From NCBI RefSeq assembly GCF_900167275.1, contig NZ_FUWX01000007.1, forward strand, positions 62,001 to 126,000: a DNA stretch of 64,000 nt, in the 5' to 3' direction. Made by a program: the position numbers and the translations under genes. The notes below the pieces were generated by a model. That model worked only from the letters and a program-made list of their open reading frames with translations, was not told where the DNA came from and did no database searches. The stretch is from Cetobacterium ceti. GTDB lineage: Bacteria; Fusobacteriota; Fusobacteriia; Fusobacteriales; Fusobacteriaceae. Within the stretch, counting starts at the first letter, position 1. The number at the start of each line of letters is the position of its first letter. Positions 42,189-51,022 of the stretch are shown one piece after another.

Positions 42189-43514
42189 ATGTATATATTT
42201 GGTAATGGAAGGGTTATCACACAGGACAAAAATAATCCCTACTTAGAAGATGGAGCTGTGGTAGTTCAAGATGACAAGATAATCGATGTGGGGGAATTTA
42301 AAGATTTAAGTAGGAAGTATAGTGATGCGGAGTTTATAAATGCCAAGGGTAGAGTTATAATGCCAGGACTTATAAACACCCATATGCACATTTACTCTAG
42401 CTTTGCTAGGGGAATGAAAATAATAGCACCTACTAGAAACTTTGATGAGATACTTGAAAATCTTTGGTGGAAGGTGGATAAAAACCTTACATTAGAAGGA
42501 ACAAAATACAGTGCCTATGCCACATATATTGATTGTATAAAAAATGGAGTGACAACTGTGATAGACCACCATGCAAGTCCATACCACCTCAGGGGTAGTT
42601 TAATGACCATAGGCCAAGTGGCTGAGGAAATTGGAATTAGAGCATCACTATCCTATGAGGTTTCAGATAGAGATGGAGAAGAAATAGCAAGGGAGGGGAT
42701 AGAGGAAAATATAGAGTTTATAAAGTGGGCAAATGAGAAAAACTCTGACATGATAAGTGGAATGTTTGGGATGCACGCGGCATTTACCCTATCAGATGAA
42801 ACTTTGAAAAAATGTCAAGAGGCCATGGAACCCTATGATAACGGGTACCATATCCATGTGGCTGAGGGGTATACAGATTTGGAGAACTCCTTAAAAGTCC
42901 ATGGAAAAAGGGTTGTGGAAAGATTAAATGACTTTGGAATCTTCAGAGAAAAAACAATAGCTGTTCACTGTATCCATGTGAATAGCCATGAGCTAGATAT
43001 TATAGAGAAGTCAAAATGTAATGTTGTACATAACCCAGAATCAAATATGGGAAATGCAGTGGGTTGTTCCCCAGCACTACATATGATTAAAAGGGGAATT
43101 AAAGTTGGGCTAGGAAGTGATGGGTACACTTCAGATATGCTTGAATCCTATAAGGTAACCAATGTGTTACATAAGCACCACCTTTGTGACCCTACAGTTG
43201 CTTGGGGAGAAACTCCTCAAATGCTTTTTGATAACAATAGAGAAATTGTAAAAAAGCAGTTTAACTGTGAAAGCGGAATTTTAAAAATTGGTGGAAAGGC
43301 AGATATTATAATTATGGATTATCTACCACACACTGAAATGAATGGAGATAACCTTTATAGCCATATTCTATTTGGAATGGCTGGTAGAGGGACGGTTACT
43401 ACCATGGTTAATGGAAAGCTTGTAATGAGGGATAGAGTCATACTAACAATAGATGAGGAAGCTGTGTTAGCCAAGGCTAGAGAAGTGTCAAAGGAAATGT
43501 GGAAAAGCTTTTAA
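42189..43514 (+). CDS. ssnA: Putative aminohydrolase SsnA
   Basis: A 441-aa amidohydrolase. Asn-Thr-His-Met-His (metal ligands), His-Cys-Ile-His-Val-Asn, and Gly-Ser-Asp-Gly-Tyr-Thr-Ser-Asp are in order, and length and end (Lys-Glu-Met-Trp-Lys) fit the SsnA group, which is linked to selenium-dependent molybdenum hydroxylase loci. It probably deaminates or opens a purine-derived ring. Its exact substrate is not established. GGAGGAG precedes the ATG. Confidence 0.9.
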   Translation: MYIFGNGRVITQDKNNPYLEDGAVVVQDDKIIDVGEFKDLSRKYSDAEFINAKGRVIMPGLINTHMHIYSSFARGMKIIAPTRNFDEILENLWWKVDKNLTLEGTKYSAYATYIDCIKNGVTTVIDHHASPYHLRGSLMTIGQVAEEIGIRASLSYEVSDRDGEEIAREGIEENIEFIKWANEKNSDMISGMFGMHAAFTLSDETLKKCQEAMEPYDNGYHIHVAEGYTDLENSLKVHGKRVVERLNDFGIFREKTIAVHCIHVNSHELDIIEKSKCNVVHNPESNMGNAVGCSPALHMIKRGIKVGLGSDGYTSDMLESYKVTNVLHKHHLCDPTVAWGETPQMLFDNNREIVKKQFNCESGILKIGGKADIIIMDYLPHTEMNGDNLYSHILFGMAGRGTVTTMVNGKLVMRDRVILTIDEEAVLAKAREVSKEMWKSF

Positions 43515-43550
43515 GTAACTTCAAAATAAATTAAAAGTGGGGGTAACAAA

Positions 43551-44846
43551 ATGGAAGGTTTAAAAAAATTCGCACAACTGGAGGAACGTGGGACCACTGT
43601 GAAAACAGAGCTTATAGCTGGTCTTACAACCTTTATGACAATGGCCTATGCACTGGCTGTTGTACCAGGAACATTGGCTAAGGCAGGAGTTCCTTATTCA
43701 GGAGCATTTGCAGCTACGGCAATATCAGCATGTTTAGCTACTTTATTTGCAGCAATGGCTAATTTCCCATTTGGACTTGGGCCATCACTTGGAATGAATG
43801 CATTCTTTGTATTTTCTGTTGTATTAGGTAAGGGACATACTTGGCAGTTTGCCCTAACAGCTGTTGCTATTTCTGGTCTTGTGCTACTTATTTTAACTGT
43901 TACTAAGATTAGAGAAAAGCTATTTAATGTAATTCCATTTAACTTGAAAATGGCCATGATTGCAGGAATTGGACTATTTATAACACTAATTGGTCTTGCA
44001 AGTGCAGGAATCGTGGTTCCTGGAGCTGGAACTGTTGTAGCTCTAGGTAATTTAAAGAGTCCTAGCGTATTTTTATCATTAATAGGAATAATTTTAACTG
44101 GGGTATTAATGGTTAAAAACGTAAAGGGAGCTCTTTTCTGGGGTATTATTTTAACTACTATTATTGGTTTCCCTTTAGGGGTAACAAAGTTACCTACTCA
44201 GTGGGATGTTATACCAGATTTAACTTCAACAACATTTAAATTTGTAGGAATGAGCCAAATTTTATCTGTGGAAATGGCTATTACAGTATTCACTTTCCTT
44301 TTCGTAGCTATATTTGATACTGTGGGAACACTAATTGGACTTGCAGGAAAGGCTAATTTACTAGATGAAAATGATGAGTTACCTGGGGTAACAAAGGCTT
44401 GTCTATGTGATTCATTTGGAACTATTATAGCTGGATGTTTAGGAACAAGTTTAGTTGGAACATTTGTTGAGTCAGCTTCTGGAATTGCAGAGGGTGGAAA
44501 AACAGGTTTAACAGCACTTACAACATCAGTTTTATTCTTTATAGCTCTATTTTTAGCTCCTGTATTTGTAATGATACCAGCTGCTGCAACAGCACCTGTA
44601 CTTATTATAGTAGGACTTTTAATGGTGTCAGCTATAAAGGCTGTAAACTTTGATGATATGACAGAGGGATTACCAGCATTTTTAACAATTGTATTAATGC
44701 CACTTACTTACAGTATTGCAGAGGGAATTGTTTTCGGAATTATTTCCTATGTTGGAATTAAAGTATTAACTAACAAAACTAAAGATGTAACACCTGTAAT
44801 GGGAGTACTTGCAGTTCTATTTGTTTTAAAAATCGCATTTATGTAA
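43551..44846 (+). CDS. NCS2 purine permease, AzgA type (adenine/hypoxanthine/guanine)
   Basis: A 431-aa inner-membrane protein with about 12-14 hydrophobic segments. The start with Thr-Glu-Leu-Ile-Ala-Gly-Leu-Thr-Thr-Phe-Met-Thr-Met-Ala-Tyr and the Gly-Leu-Gly-Pro-Ser-Leu-Gly-Met-Asn-Ala-Phe-Phe motif are diagnostic of the AzgA/PbuG branch, as is Asp-Thr-Val-Gly-Thr-Leu-Ile-Gly-Leu. It should import hypoxanthine, guanine or adenine. It lies directly before guanine deaminase, which supports guanine as a substrate. GTGGGGG is the ribosome site. Confidence 0.88.
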   Translation: MEGLKKFAQLEERGTTVKTELIAGLTTFMTMAYALAVVPGTLAKAGVPYSGAFAATAISACLATLFAAMANFPFGLGPSLGMNAFFVFSVVLGKGHTWQFALTAVAISGLVLLILTVTKIREKLFNVIPFNLKMAMIAGIGLFITLIGLASAGIVVPGAGTVVALGNLKSPSVFLSLIGIILTGVLMVKNVKGALFWGIILTTIIGFPLGVTKLPTQWDVIPDLTSTTFKFVGMSQILSVEMAITVFTFLFVAIFDTVGTLIGLAGKANLLDENDELPGVTKACLCDSFGTIIAGCLGTSLVGTFVESASGIAEGGKTGLTALTTSVLFFIALFLAPVFVMIPAAATAPVLIIVGLLMVSAIKAVNFDDMTEGLPAFLTIVLMPLTYSIAEGIVFGIISYVGIKVLTNKTKDVTPVMGVLAVLFVLKIAFM

Positions 44847-44858
44847 AAAGGGGAGGAA

Positions 44859-46145
44859 ATGAATATGGGATTAAAGGCACTTAAAGGAACAATAGTACAT
44901 ACACCTGTGTTAGGAGCATACGAAATTTTAAATGATGGATATATTGTGGTGGAAAATGATAAGGTTGTGGGAACTTTTGAAGCTCTACCTGAAGAGTATA
45001 AAAATGTAGAAGTTGCAGATTACACTGGGAAAATGATAATACCTGGATTTGTAGATTTACACTTCCATGCACCTCAATTTCCAAATAGAGGTTTAGGACT
45101 AGATAAGGAACTTTTACCTTGGCTTGAAACTTATACATTCCCTGAGGAAACTAAATATGCAGATTTAGATTATGCTAAAAATGCCTATTCAAAGGTTATC
45201 CATGAGTTATGGAAACAGGGAACAACTAGAGCTGTACTATTTGGAACAATCCATAGAGAGGCCAATGAACTTCTAATGGATATGTTAAATAAAGCTGGTT
45301 TAGGAGCAATGGTTGGAAAGGTAAATATGGATAGAAACTCTCCAAAGACATATTGCGAAAAAACACAGGACTCAATAGATGAAACTAGAAAGTTTATAGA
45401 AAATACAAAGGATAAATATAAACTTGTAAAACCAATAATCACACCTAGATTTGTTCCTACTTGTACTCCTGAGTTAATGAGAGGTTTAGGAGAACTAGCA
45501 AAGGAGTATGGAGTTCATATTCAATCACACCTAGATGAAAATAGAGGAGAGATTGGATGGGTATCAGAACTTCATCCAGAGCATGAGAACTACTCTGTGG
45601 TTTATGATAACTATCAACTATTTGGAAATTCAACACCAACTGTAATGGCACACTGTATTTGGAATGGACCTGAGGAAATAGAGCTAATGAAGAAAAGAAA
45701 TATATGGGTTGCTCACTGTCCTCATTCAAATACAAACCTATCTTCAGGAATTGCCCCTGTAAGAACATATTTAAGAGAGGGAATCCATGTGGGACTAGCT
45801 TCTGATATTTCAGGGGGACATGATGTGTCTATACCAAGAACTATAGCAGCAGCAGCTCAATCGGCTAAGTTAAGATGGGTATATTTAAATGATGGAGAAG
45901 AGGTTTTATCAACACCTGAGTGGCTATATTTAGCAACAAAGGGTGGAGGAGAGTTCTTCGGTAAGGTTGGATCATTTGAGCCTGGATATGACTTTGATGC
46001 TCTAGTAATTGATGATTCAACAATAGCAGATGTAAATGAGAGAAAAACAGAGGAAAGAATAGAGAGATATTTATACGTGGGAGACGACAGAAACATAGAG
46101 GCTAGATATGTGGCTGGAAACTTAGTACAAGAGCCAAAGTTCTAG
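44859..46145 (+). CDS. guaD: Guanine deaminase
   Basis: A 428-aa zinc amidohydrolase converting guanine to xanthine and ammonia. Asp-Leu-His-Phe-His-Ala-Pro-Gln-Phe supplies two metal ligands, and Trp-Leu-Glu-Thr-Tyr-Thr-Phe-Pro-Glu-Glu is a signature of guanine deaminases. His-Leu-Asp-Glu-Asn and Ala-Ser-Asp-Ile-Ser-Gly-Gly complete the active site. GGGGAGG precedes ATG 44859. Its xanthine product would enter the xanthine dehydrogenase/ring-opening route in the same operon. Confidence 0.93.
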   Translation: MNMGLKALKGTIVHTPVLGAYEILNDGYIVVENDKVVGTFEALPEEYKNVEVADYTGKMIIPGFVDLHFHAPQFPNRGLGLDKELLPWLETYTFPEETKYADLDYAKNAYSKVIHELWKQGTTRAVLFGTIHREANELLMDMLNKAGLGAMVGKVNMDRNSPKTYCEKTQDSIDETRKFIENTKDKYKLVKPIITPRFVPTCTPELMRGLGELAKEYGVHIQSHLDENRGEIGWVSELHPEHENYSVVYDNYQLFGNSTPTVMAHCIWNGPEEIELMKKRNIWVAHCPHSNTNLSSGIAPVRTYLREGIHVGLASDISGGHDVSIPRTIAAAAQSAKLRWVYLNDGEEVLSTPEWLYLATKGGGEFFGKVGSFEPGYDFDALVIDDSTIADVNERKTEERIERYLYVGDDRNIEARYVAGNLVQEPKF

Positions 46146-46169
46146 TAAAAAAAATATTTGGAGGGAAAT

Positions 46170-47267
46170 ATGGCGGACATAAGAGTAAAAATAGCAGGTT
46201 TAGAGTATGAAAATCCAGTGATAGTGGCAGCGGGACCACCATCAAAGGACTGGGAAGCTATAAAGGATTGTATAGAGGGAGGAGCTGCTGGAGTTGTTGC
46301 TAAAACCATATCAAGTGTGGCAGCAGAGATTCCAAAACCTTGTATGTATGATTTTAAAGGGAAGCACTTTTTAAATACAGAACTTTGGTCTGAGCTATCT
46401 CCAGAGCACTGGGTAGAAAATGAGTATGCAAAATGTAAAATTAAGGGAGAGCCACTAATTATTGGTTTGGGATATGTTAAAAGTGACATTGAAAAATTAA
46501 TACCAATGGTGGATAAGTTTGCAGATGCATATGAGATTTCAAGTCACTATGTGGGAAGGGATTTAACACCTATGTTAGATACCCTAACAACTGCTAAGAA
46601 ATTAACTAAAAAACCAGTATTTATGAAGGTATCTCCAGGGGTACCTGATTTAGGAGAACTAGGAAGAGCACTAGAGGCTCATGGGGCAGATGGTTTAGTA
46701 GCTATTAACTCTGTGGGGCCATGTTTCTCCATTGATATTGAAACAGGAAGACCTCATATGGGAAGTAAAGATGGTTATGGTTGGATGTCTGGAGCGGCTA
46801 TAAAACCAATTGCCATGAGAACTGTATATGAGTTGGCAAAGGCTGTAAATATTCCAGTATTTGCTGTTGGAGGAGTAACAAAGGGAGAGGACGTAATTGA
46901 GTTTATAATGGCAGGAGCTCATGGAGTTCAAGTTTGTACTCAAGGGATAATAGAGGGACCTAAGGCCTTTGGTAGAATCGCTAGGGAAACAGAGGCTTGG
47001 TTAGATGCCCATGGGTATAAAAACTTAGATGAGATAAGAGGACTTGCAATTAAAAATTTAGAGCCTAGAAAGGGACCACAATATACAACTATGGCACCTG
47101 AGGTTATAAATGAAAAGTGTGTGGGATGTAATATGTGTAAAAATGTATGTCCATACCACGCAATAGAGATCACAGAGAAAAAAGCTGTAATCAATGAGGA
47201 ACTATGTTTTGGATGCGGACTTTGTACATCAAAATGCCCTACTAAGGCCTTACATATTGGTCAGTAG
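46170..47267 (+). CDS. PreA-like dihydroorotate-dehydrogenase-fold flavoprotein with two [4Fe-4S] clusters
   Basis: About 365 aa. Residues 1-300 form the FMN-binding barrel of dihydroorotate and dihydropyrimidine dehydrogenases (Asn-Pro-Val-Ile-Val-Ala-Ala-Gly-Pro start, Lys-Val-Ser-Pro-Gly, Ala-Val-Gly-Gly-Val and Gly-Ala-His-Gly-Val-Gln-Val-Cys-Thr near the end). The C-terminus has two ferredoxin motifs, Cys-x2-Cys-x2-Cys-x3-Cys-Pro each. PreA reduces pyrimidine rings; here, in a purine operon that lacks ygfK, a reductive step on a purine-derived ring is an attractive inference. ATG 46170 follows GGAGGG. No PreT partner is adjacent; the protein at 26620 is a candidate. Confidence 0.8.
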   Translation: MADIRVKIAGLEYENPVIVAAGPPSKDWEAIKDCIEGGAAGVVAKTISSVAAEIPKPCMYDFKGKHFLNTELWSELSPEHWVENEYAKCKIKGEPLIIGLGYVKSDIEKLIPMVDKFADAYEISSHYVGRDLTPMLDTLTTAKKLTKKPVFMKVSPGVPDLGELGRALEAHGADGLVAINSVGPCFSIDIETGRPHMGSKDGYGWMSGAAIKPIAMRTVYELAKAVNIPVFAVGGVTKGEDVIEFIMAGAHGVQVCTQGIIEGPKAFGRIARETEAWLDAHGYKNLDEIRGLAIKNLEPRKGPQYTTMAPEVINEKCVGCNMCKNVCPYHAIEITEKKAVINEELCFGCGLCTSKCPTKALHIGQ

Positions 47268-47278
47268 AAGTGTAACTT

Positions 47279-47309
47279 AGGGGGGAAGTGAAATCTTCCC
47301 CTATTTTTA
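47279..47309 (+). terminator. Intra-operon hairpin (possible attenuator or processing site)
   Basis: GGGGAAG and CTTCCCC (about 47282-47301) form a perfect 7-bp stem with a 6-base loop, followed by TATTTTT. It lies between the PreA-like gene and the xanthine dehydrogenase genes and could reduce transcription of the latter. Confidence 0.5.
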
Positions 47310-47332
47310 TAAAATATTTGGGGGTAACTACA

Positions 47333-48124
47333 ATGATAAAAAATTATTTTACACCGAACACAATTGAAGAGGCGGTTTCACTAAAGGAAACCTATGGAGA
47401 TAGAGCAAAATATTTAAGTGGTGGAACAGAGTTAAACTTAAGAATAAACAAGGAAAAATATGAGACTTTTATAGATTTAAGAAATGTAAATTCAAGGGAG
47501 ATAAAGGTATTAGAATCTGGTTCTATGGAAATTGGAGCAGGGGTAACTTTTCAAGATTTAGTATCCAATGAAAATGTACCTTACCAATTAAAAAGAGCTG
47601 CTCAGTATATGGATAGTAGAAATGTGAGAAATATAGCTACTATAGGTGGAAATATTGGTTCAGGAAGAACTATGGGAGATCTATTACCTACTCTTTTAGT
47701 TTTAGAGGCAAAGGTTAAAATAGGTGAAAGTGAAAAGTTAATAACAGTGGAAGATTATATTCATGGAAGATGTGATGGGTTAATTGAAAAGATTATTATA
47801 AATGGTAGTGATTTGGAAAAATCCTATGGTTCTAGGGCACATATGAGAACTTCAAATGATATTTCTATAATAGGAGCAGCAGTTACATTTGAAGAGAGGG
47901 ATGGAAAGCTTCACAGGGTGAAAATAGCCCTAGGTGGAGTGGATAAAAAAGTTATTCGTTTAAGAGAGGTTGAGGGTTCTCTTGAGGGAAAAACTCCTAC
48001 CAAGGAGGAGATTGTAAATCTTATTAAGGAAAATATAAATCCTTTAGGAGATGTAAGAGGTAGTAAGGAGTTTAAAACTCATATGGCGGCTGAACTTGTG
48101 GCAGAAAGTTTTGGAATAAACTAG
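47333..48124 (+). CDS. FAD-binding subunit of a selenium-dependent molybdenum hydroxylase (YgfM-like)
   Basis: About 264 aa of the CO-dehydrogenase/xanthine-dehydrogenase FAD-domain family. Gly-Gly-Thr-Glu-Leu-Asn near residue 34 and Ala-Thr-Ile-Gly-Gly-Asn-Ile-Gly-Ser-Gly near 104 bind FAD. It passes electrons between the Fe-S clusters of the neighbouring subunit and NAD or another carrier. Its relatives in databases are called probable selenate reductase FAD subunit (YgfM), although purine hydroxylation is the more likely role. ATG 47333 with GGGGGT upstream is chosen; a longer frame runs through the hairpin at 47279. Confidence 0.85.
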   Translation: MIKNYFTPNTIEEAVSLKETYGDRAKYLSGGTELNLRINKEKYETFIDLRNVNSREIKVLESGSMEIGAGVTFQDLVSNENVPYQLKRAAQYMDSRNVRNIATIGGNIGSGRTMGDLLPTLLVLEAKVKIGESEKLITVEDYIHGRCDGLIEKIIINGSDLEKSYGSRAHMRTSNDISIIGAAVTFEERDGKLHRVKIALGGVDKKVIRLREVEGSLEGKTPTKEEIVNLIKENINPLGDVRGSKEFKTHMAAELVAESFGIN

Positions 48125-48142
48125 AATCTAGGGGGACAAATA

Positions 48143-50998
48143 ATGGATAAAATTAAATTTACTTTAAATGGAGTGGAAAAGGAATTTTTAGGAGATAGAG
48201 GAGCATCGGCAAAGGTATTTTTAAGAGAACATGGAATCCTTACAATGAGAGAGGGTTGTGATGGAGAGGGAAATTGTGGACTTTGTTCAATTATCTTAGA
48301 TGGAGAAGTTGTAAACTCTTGTCTTTTAGTTGTGGGACAGTTGGAAAATAGAGAGGTATATACAACTGAGTTCTTCTCAAATAAAAGAAACTTAAACACT
48401 TTACAAAAGGCTATGGTTTTAGCTGGAATAGTTCAATGTGGATACTGTTCTCCATCTATTTACCTAGCTTTAAACAATCTTTTAAAAGTAAAACCACAAC
48501 CTTCAAAGGAGGATGTAAAGGATGCTCTATCTTCAATACTTTGTAGATGTACAGGGTATGAGCAGATGTTTGATGTGGTGACTATTTATAATAAACTTTT
48601 AAATAATGAACCTGTGGATGAGGAGAAACTACTTTCTAATTTAAGAGTTGTGGAAAAATCAGTTTGTAAATTAGATGGACCTAAGTTAGTTAGAGGAGAG
48701 AAGTCCTTTGTTGAGGATTATGTGGACAATGATGCTTGTATTTTAAAGGTATTAAGATCACCCCATGCTTCTGCCTATATTAAGGAGATAGATGTAACTG
48801 AAGCTGAGAAATTACCAGGGGTTGTATATATACTAACCCATAAGAATTCACCTAAAAAGGTATATGGAAGATCGGGACAAAGTTATCCAGAGCCATCTCC
48901 ATATGATAGAAGATTAATAGGACAAAAGGTTTACCACGTAGGAGATAGAGTTGCTGCAGTTTTAGCTGAAAGTGAGGAAATTGCAATTGAAGCAATGAAA
49001 CTTATAAAGGTTGAGTACGAGGTTTTAAAACCAGTTACAACTTTAGAGGAAGCCATGGCTCCTGATGCTCCTATAGTTCACAACGGTCCTTTAACTTATG
49101 GAACAGGGAAAGTTGTAGATAACGAAGGATTAGACCCTAGAGAGGTTCCTGTATTTTATAACTTCCCAGTGGGAGATAATATTAGAAAGAATATGGTAGC
49201 CTCTTCAAAGGGAGGAATGGGAGATGTTGAAAAGGCCTTTGGTGAAGCTGATACAATAGTTGAGAGAACTTATAGAACTAAAAAGGTTCACTGTACTCCA
49301 TCTGAGCCCCATGTGGTATATAGTAAAATGGTTGAGGATAGATTAGTTGTCCATGCTTCAACACAGGTACCTTGGCATGCAAGAAGACTTCTAGCTTCTT
49401 TACTTGAAATTCCTGAAAACAAAATAAGAGTTATAAAGGAAAATGTAGGTGGAGGATTTGGAGCTAAGCAGGATATGCTAATAGAGGACCTAGCTTGTTA
49501 TTTAACATGGGTAACAGGTCGTGGAGTATACTTTAGATTCACAAGGGAAGAGGAGTTTATAGCAGGAACTTCCCGTCACGATATGATAATAGGAGTTAAA
49601 CTAGGGGCGAAAAAGGATGGAACAATTACAGCTATTCAAATGAATGTTAAATCTAACACAGGAGCCTTTGGAAACCATGCTCTAACAGTTTCAAAGAATG
49701 TTTGTAATGTGCCACTACCTCTATTTATAGTTCCAAATATTAAATTTGATATTGATATTTACTATAGTAACTTACCAAATGCAGGGGCCTATAGAGGATA
49801 TGGAGCACCTCAGGGAACATTTGCCCTAATGACTGCAATAGATGAGTTAAGCCATGAGATCGGTGTGGATTACCTAGATATTTTAAAGAAAAATACAGTT
49901 AGAAGTGGAGATAGATTGGACCTTTTAGCTCAACTGGCTGAAATTGGTAAGGGAAATGCTGAGGAGATTGCAAGTTGTGGACTTATAGACACAATGGAGA
50001 AAGCAGCAGAGATGATGAACTGGAAAAATAAACCAAAGAGCAAGTGTGATCACATTAAAATAGGTCATGGAATGGCAATAGTTCAACAAAAATCTGGAAT
50101 ACCAGATATTGATACGGCCAATGCCATGGTTAAAATGTTAAATGATGGAACCTTTATAGTTCATATGGGAGGAACAGATTTAGGAACAGGAATGAACACA
50201 GTTTCAGCTCAGCTAGCAGCAGAGCATTTACAAACTGAGTTAGATGCCATCCATGTAATAGGAGCAGATTCAGATAATACTCCATTTGACGTAGGAGCCT
50301 ATGCTTCTTCAGGAACACATTTCTCATGTGGAGCTGTTTTAAATGCAGTGAAGAAAATGGAAACAATAATCCTTGAGGCTGCAAGTGAACTTATGAATGA
50401 AAAGGTAGAGGACTTAAAACTTGAATATCCATCTAAGGTAGTTGGAAAAAATAGTGAGATTACATATGAGCAAATTGCCTTTAAAACCCAAAGTGGAAAG
50501 GGTAAGGGACAACTTATAGCCCATGCTAACTTCACAACAAGTTTACATGCCTTCCCATATGGAACTCATATGTGTGAGGTAGCAGTAAATACCAACACTG
50601 GAGAGGTTAAAATAAACAAATACTATGCAATTCATGACTGTGGAGTACCTATAAATCCAAAACTTGCCAAGGGGCAAATCTATGGAGCGGTAATCCAATC
50701 AATAGGACACTCTTTATATGAGGAGATGAAATTTGATAAGGATGGAAAACCTTTAAATGCCAATTTACTAGATTATAAGGTGGCTAAAATCAAGGATATT
50801 CCTGAGGACTTCAAGGTGGAGTTTGTTTACACTGAGGAGGAAAATGAAAAGTATGGACCTAGAAAATCTGTGGGAGAGGTTTCTATAAATGGAGCAGCCC
50901 CTGCAATTGCTACTGCTATCCATGATGCAACAGGAGTTTGGGTAAGAGAGTGGCCATTTACACCGGAACAAATATTAAAAGCTTTAGGAAAAATCTAA
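48143..50998 (+). CDS. Selenium-dependent xanthine dehydrogenase, fused 2Fe-2S and molybdopterin subunit
   Basis: A 951-aa fusion. Residues 1-150 are a two-cluster ferredoxin domain with Cys39, Cys45, Cys48 and Cys60 for the plant-type cluster and Cys99, Cys102, Cys134 and Cys136 for the second. From about residue 180 it is an aldehyde-oxidase/xanthine-dehydrogenase molybdenum subunit, with Gly-Gly-Gly-Phe-Gly-Ala-Lys and a C-terminal Val-Gly-Glu-Val-Ser-Ile-Asn-Gly segment holding the catalytic Glu. This fused form is typical of the selenium-dependent xanthine dehydrogenase family, whose Mo centre carries a labile selenium and not selenocysteine; no in-frame UGA occurs. It hydroxylates hypoxanthine/xanthine, or works in reverse on urate. 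Confidence 0.9.
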   Translation: MDKIKFTLNGVEKEFLGDRGASAKVFLREHGILTMREGCDGEGNCGLCSIILDGEVVNSCLLVVGQLENREVYTTEFFSNKRNLNTLQKAMVLAGIVQCGYCSPSIYLALNNLLKVKPQPSKEDVKDALSSILCRCTGYEQMFDVVTIYNKLLNNEPVDEEKLLSNLRVVEKSVCKLDGPKLVRGEKSFVEDYVDNDACILKVLRSPHASAYIKEIDVTEAEKLPGVVYILTHKNSPKKVYGRSGQSYPEPSPYDRRLIGQKVYHVGDRVAAVLAESEEIAIEAMKLIKVEYEVLKPVTTLEEAMAPDAPIVHNGPLTYGTGKVVDNEGLDPREVPVFYNFPVGDNIRKNMVASSKGGMGDVEKAFGEADTIVERTYRTKKVHCTPSEPHVVYSKMVEDRLVVHASTQVPWHARRLLASLLEIPENKIRVIKENVGGGFGAKQDMLIEDLACYLTWVTGRGVYFRFTREEEFIAGTSRHDMIIGVKLGAKKDGTITAIQMNVKSNTGAFGNHALTVSKNVCNVPLPLFIVPNIKFDIDIYYSNLPNAGAYRGYGAPQGTFALMTAIDELSHEIGVDYLDILKKNTVRSGDRLDLLAQLAEIGKGNAEEIASCGLIDTMEKAAEMMNWKNKPKSKCDHIKIGHGMAIVQQKSGIPDIDTANAMVKMLNDGTFIVHMGGTDLGTGMNTVSAQLAAEHLQTELDAIHVIGADSDNTPFDVGAYASSGTHFSCGAVLNAVKKMETIILEAASELMNEKVEDLKLEYPSKVVGKNSEITYEQIAFKTQSGKGKGQLIAHANFTTSLHAFPYGTHMCEVAVNTNTGEVKINKYYAIHDCGVPINPKLAKGQIYGAVIQSIGHSLYEEMKFDKDGKPLNANLLDYKVAKIKDIPEDFKVEFVYTEEENEKYGPRKSVGEVSINGAAPAIATAIHDATGVWVREWPFTPEQILKALGKI

Positions 50999-51022
50999 TA
51001 AAAAGTTTTACAGGAGGGAACC

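Noticed and set aside
48143-50998. Selenocysteine (in-frame UGA) in the selenium-dependent xanthine dehydrogenase
   Set aside because: The frame is uninterrupted over 951 codons; selenium in this family is a labile ligand of the cofactor.
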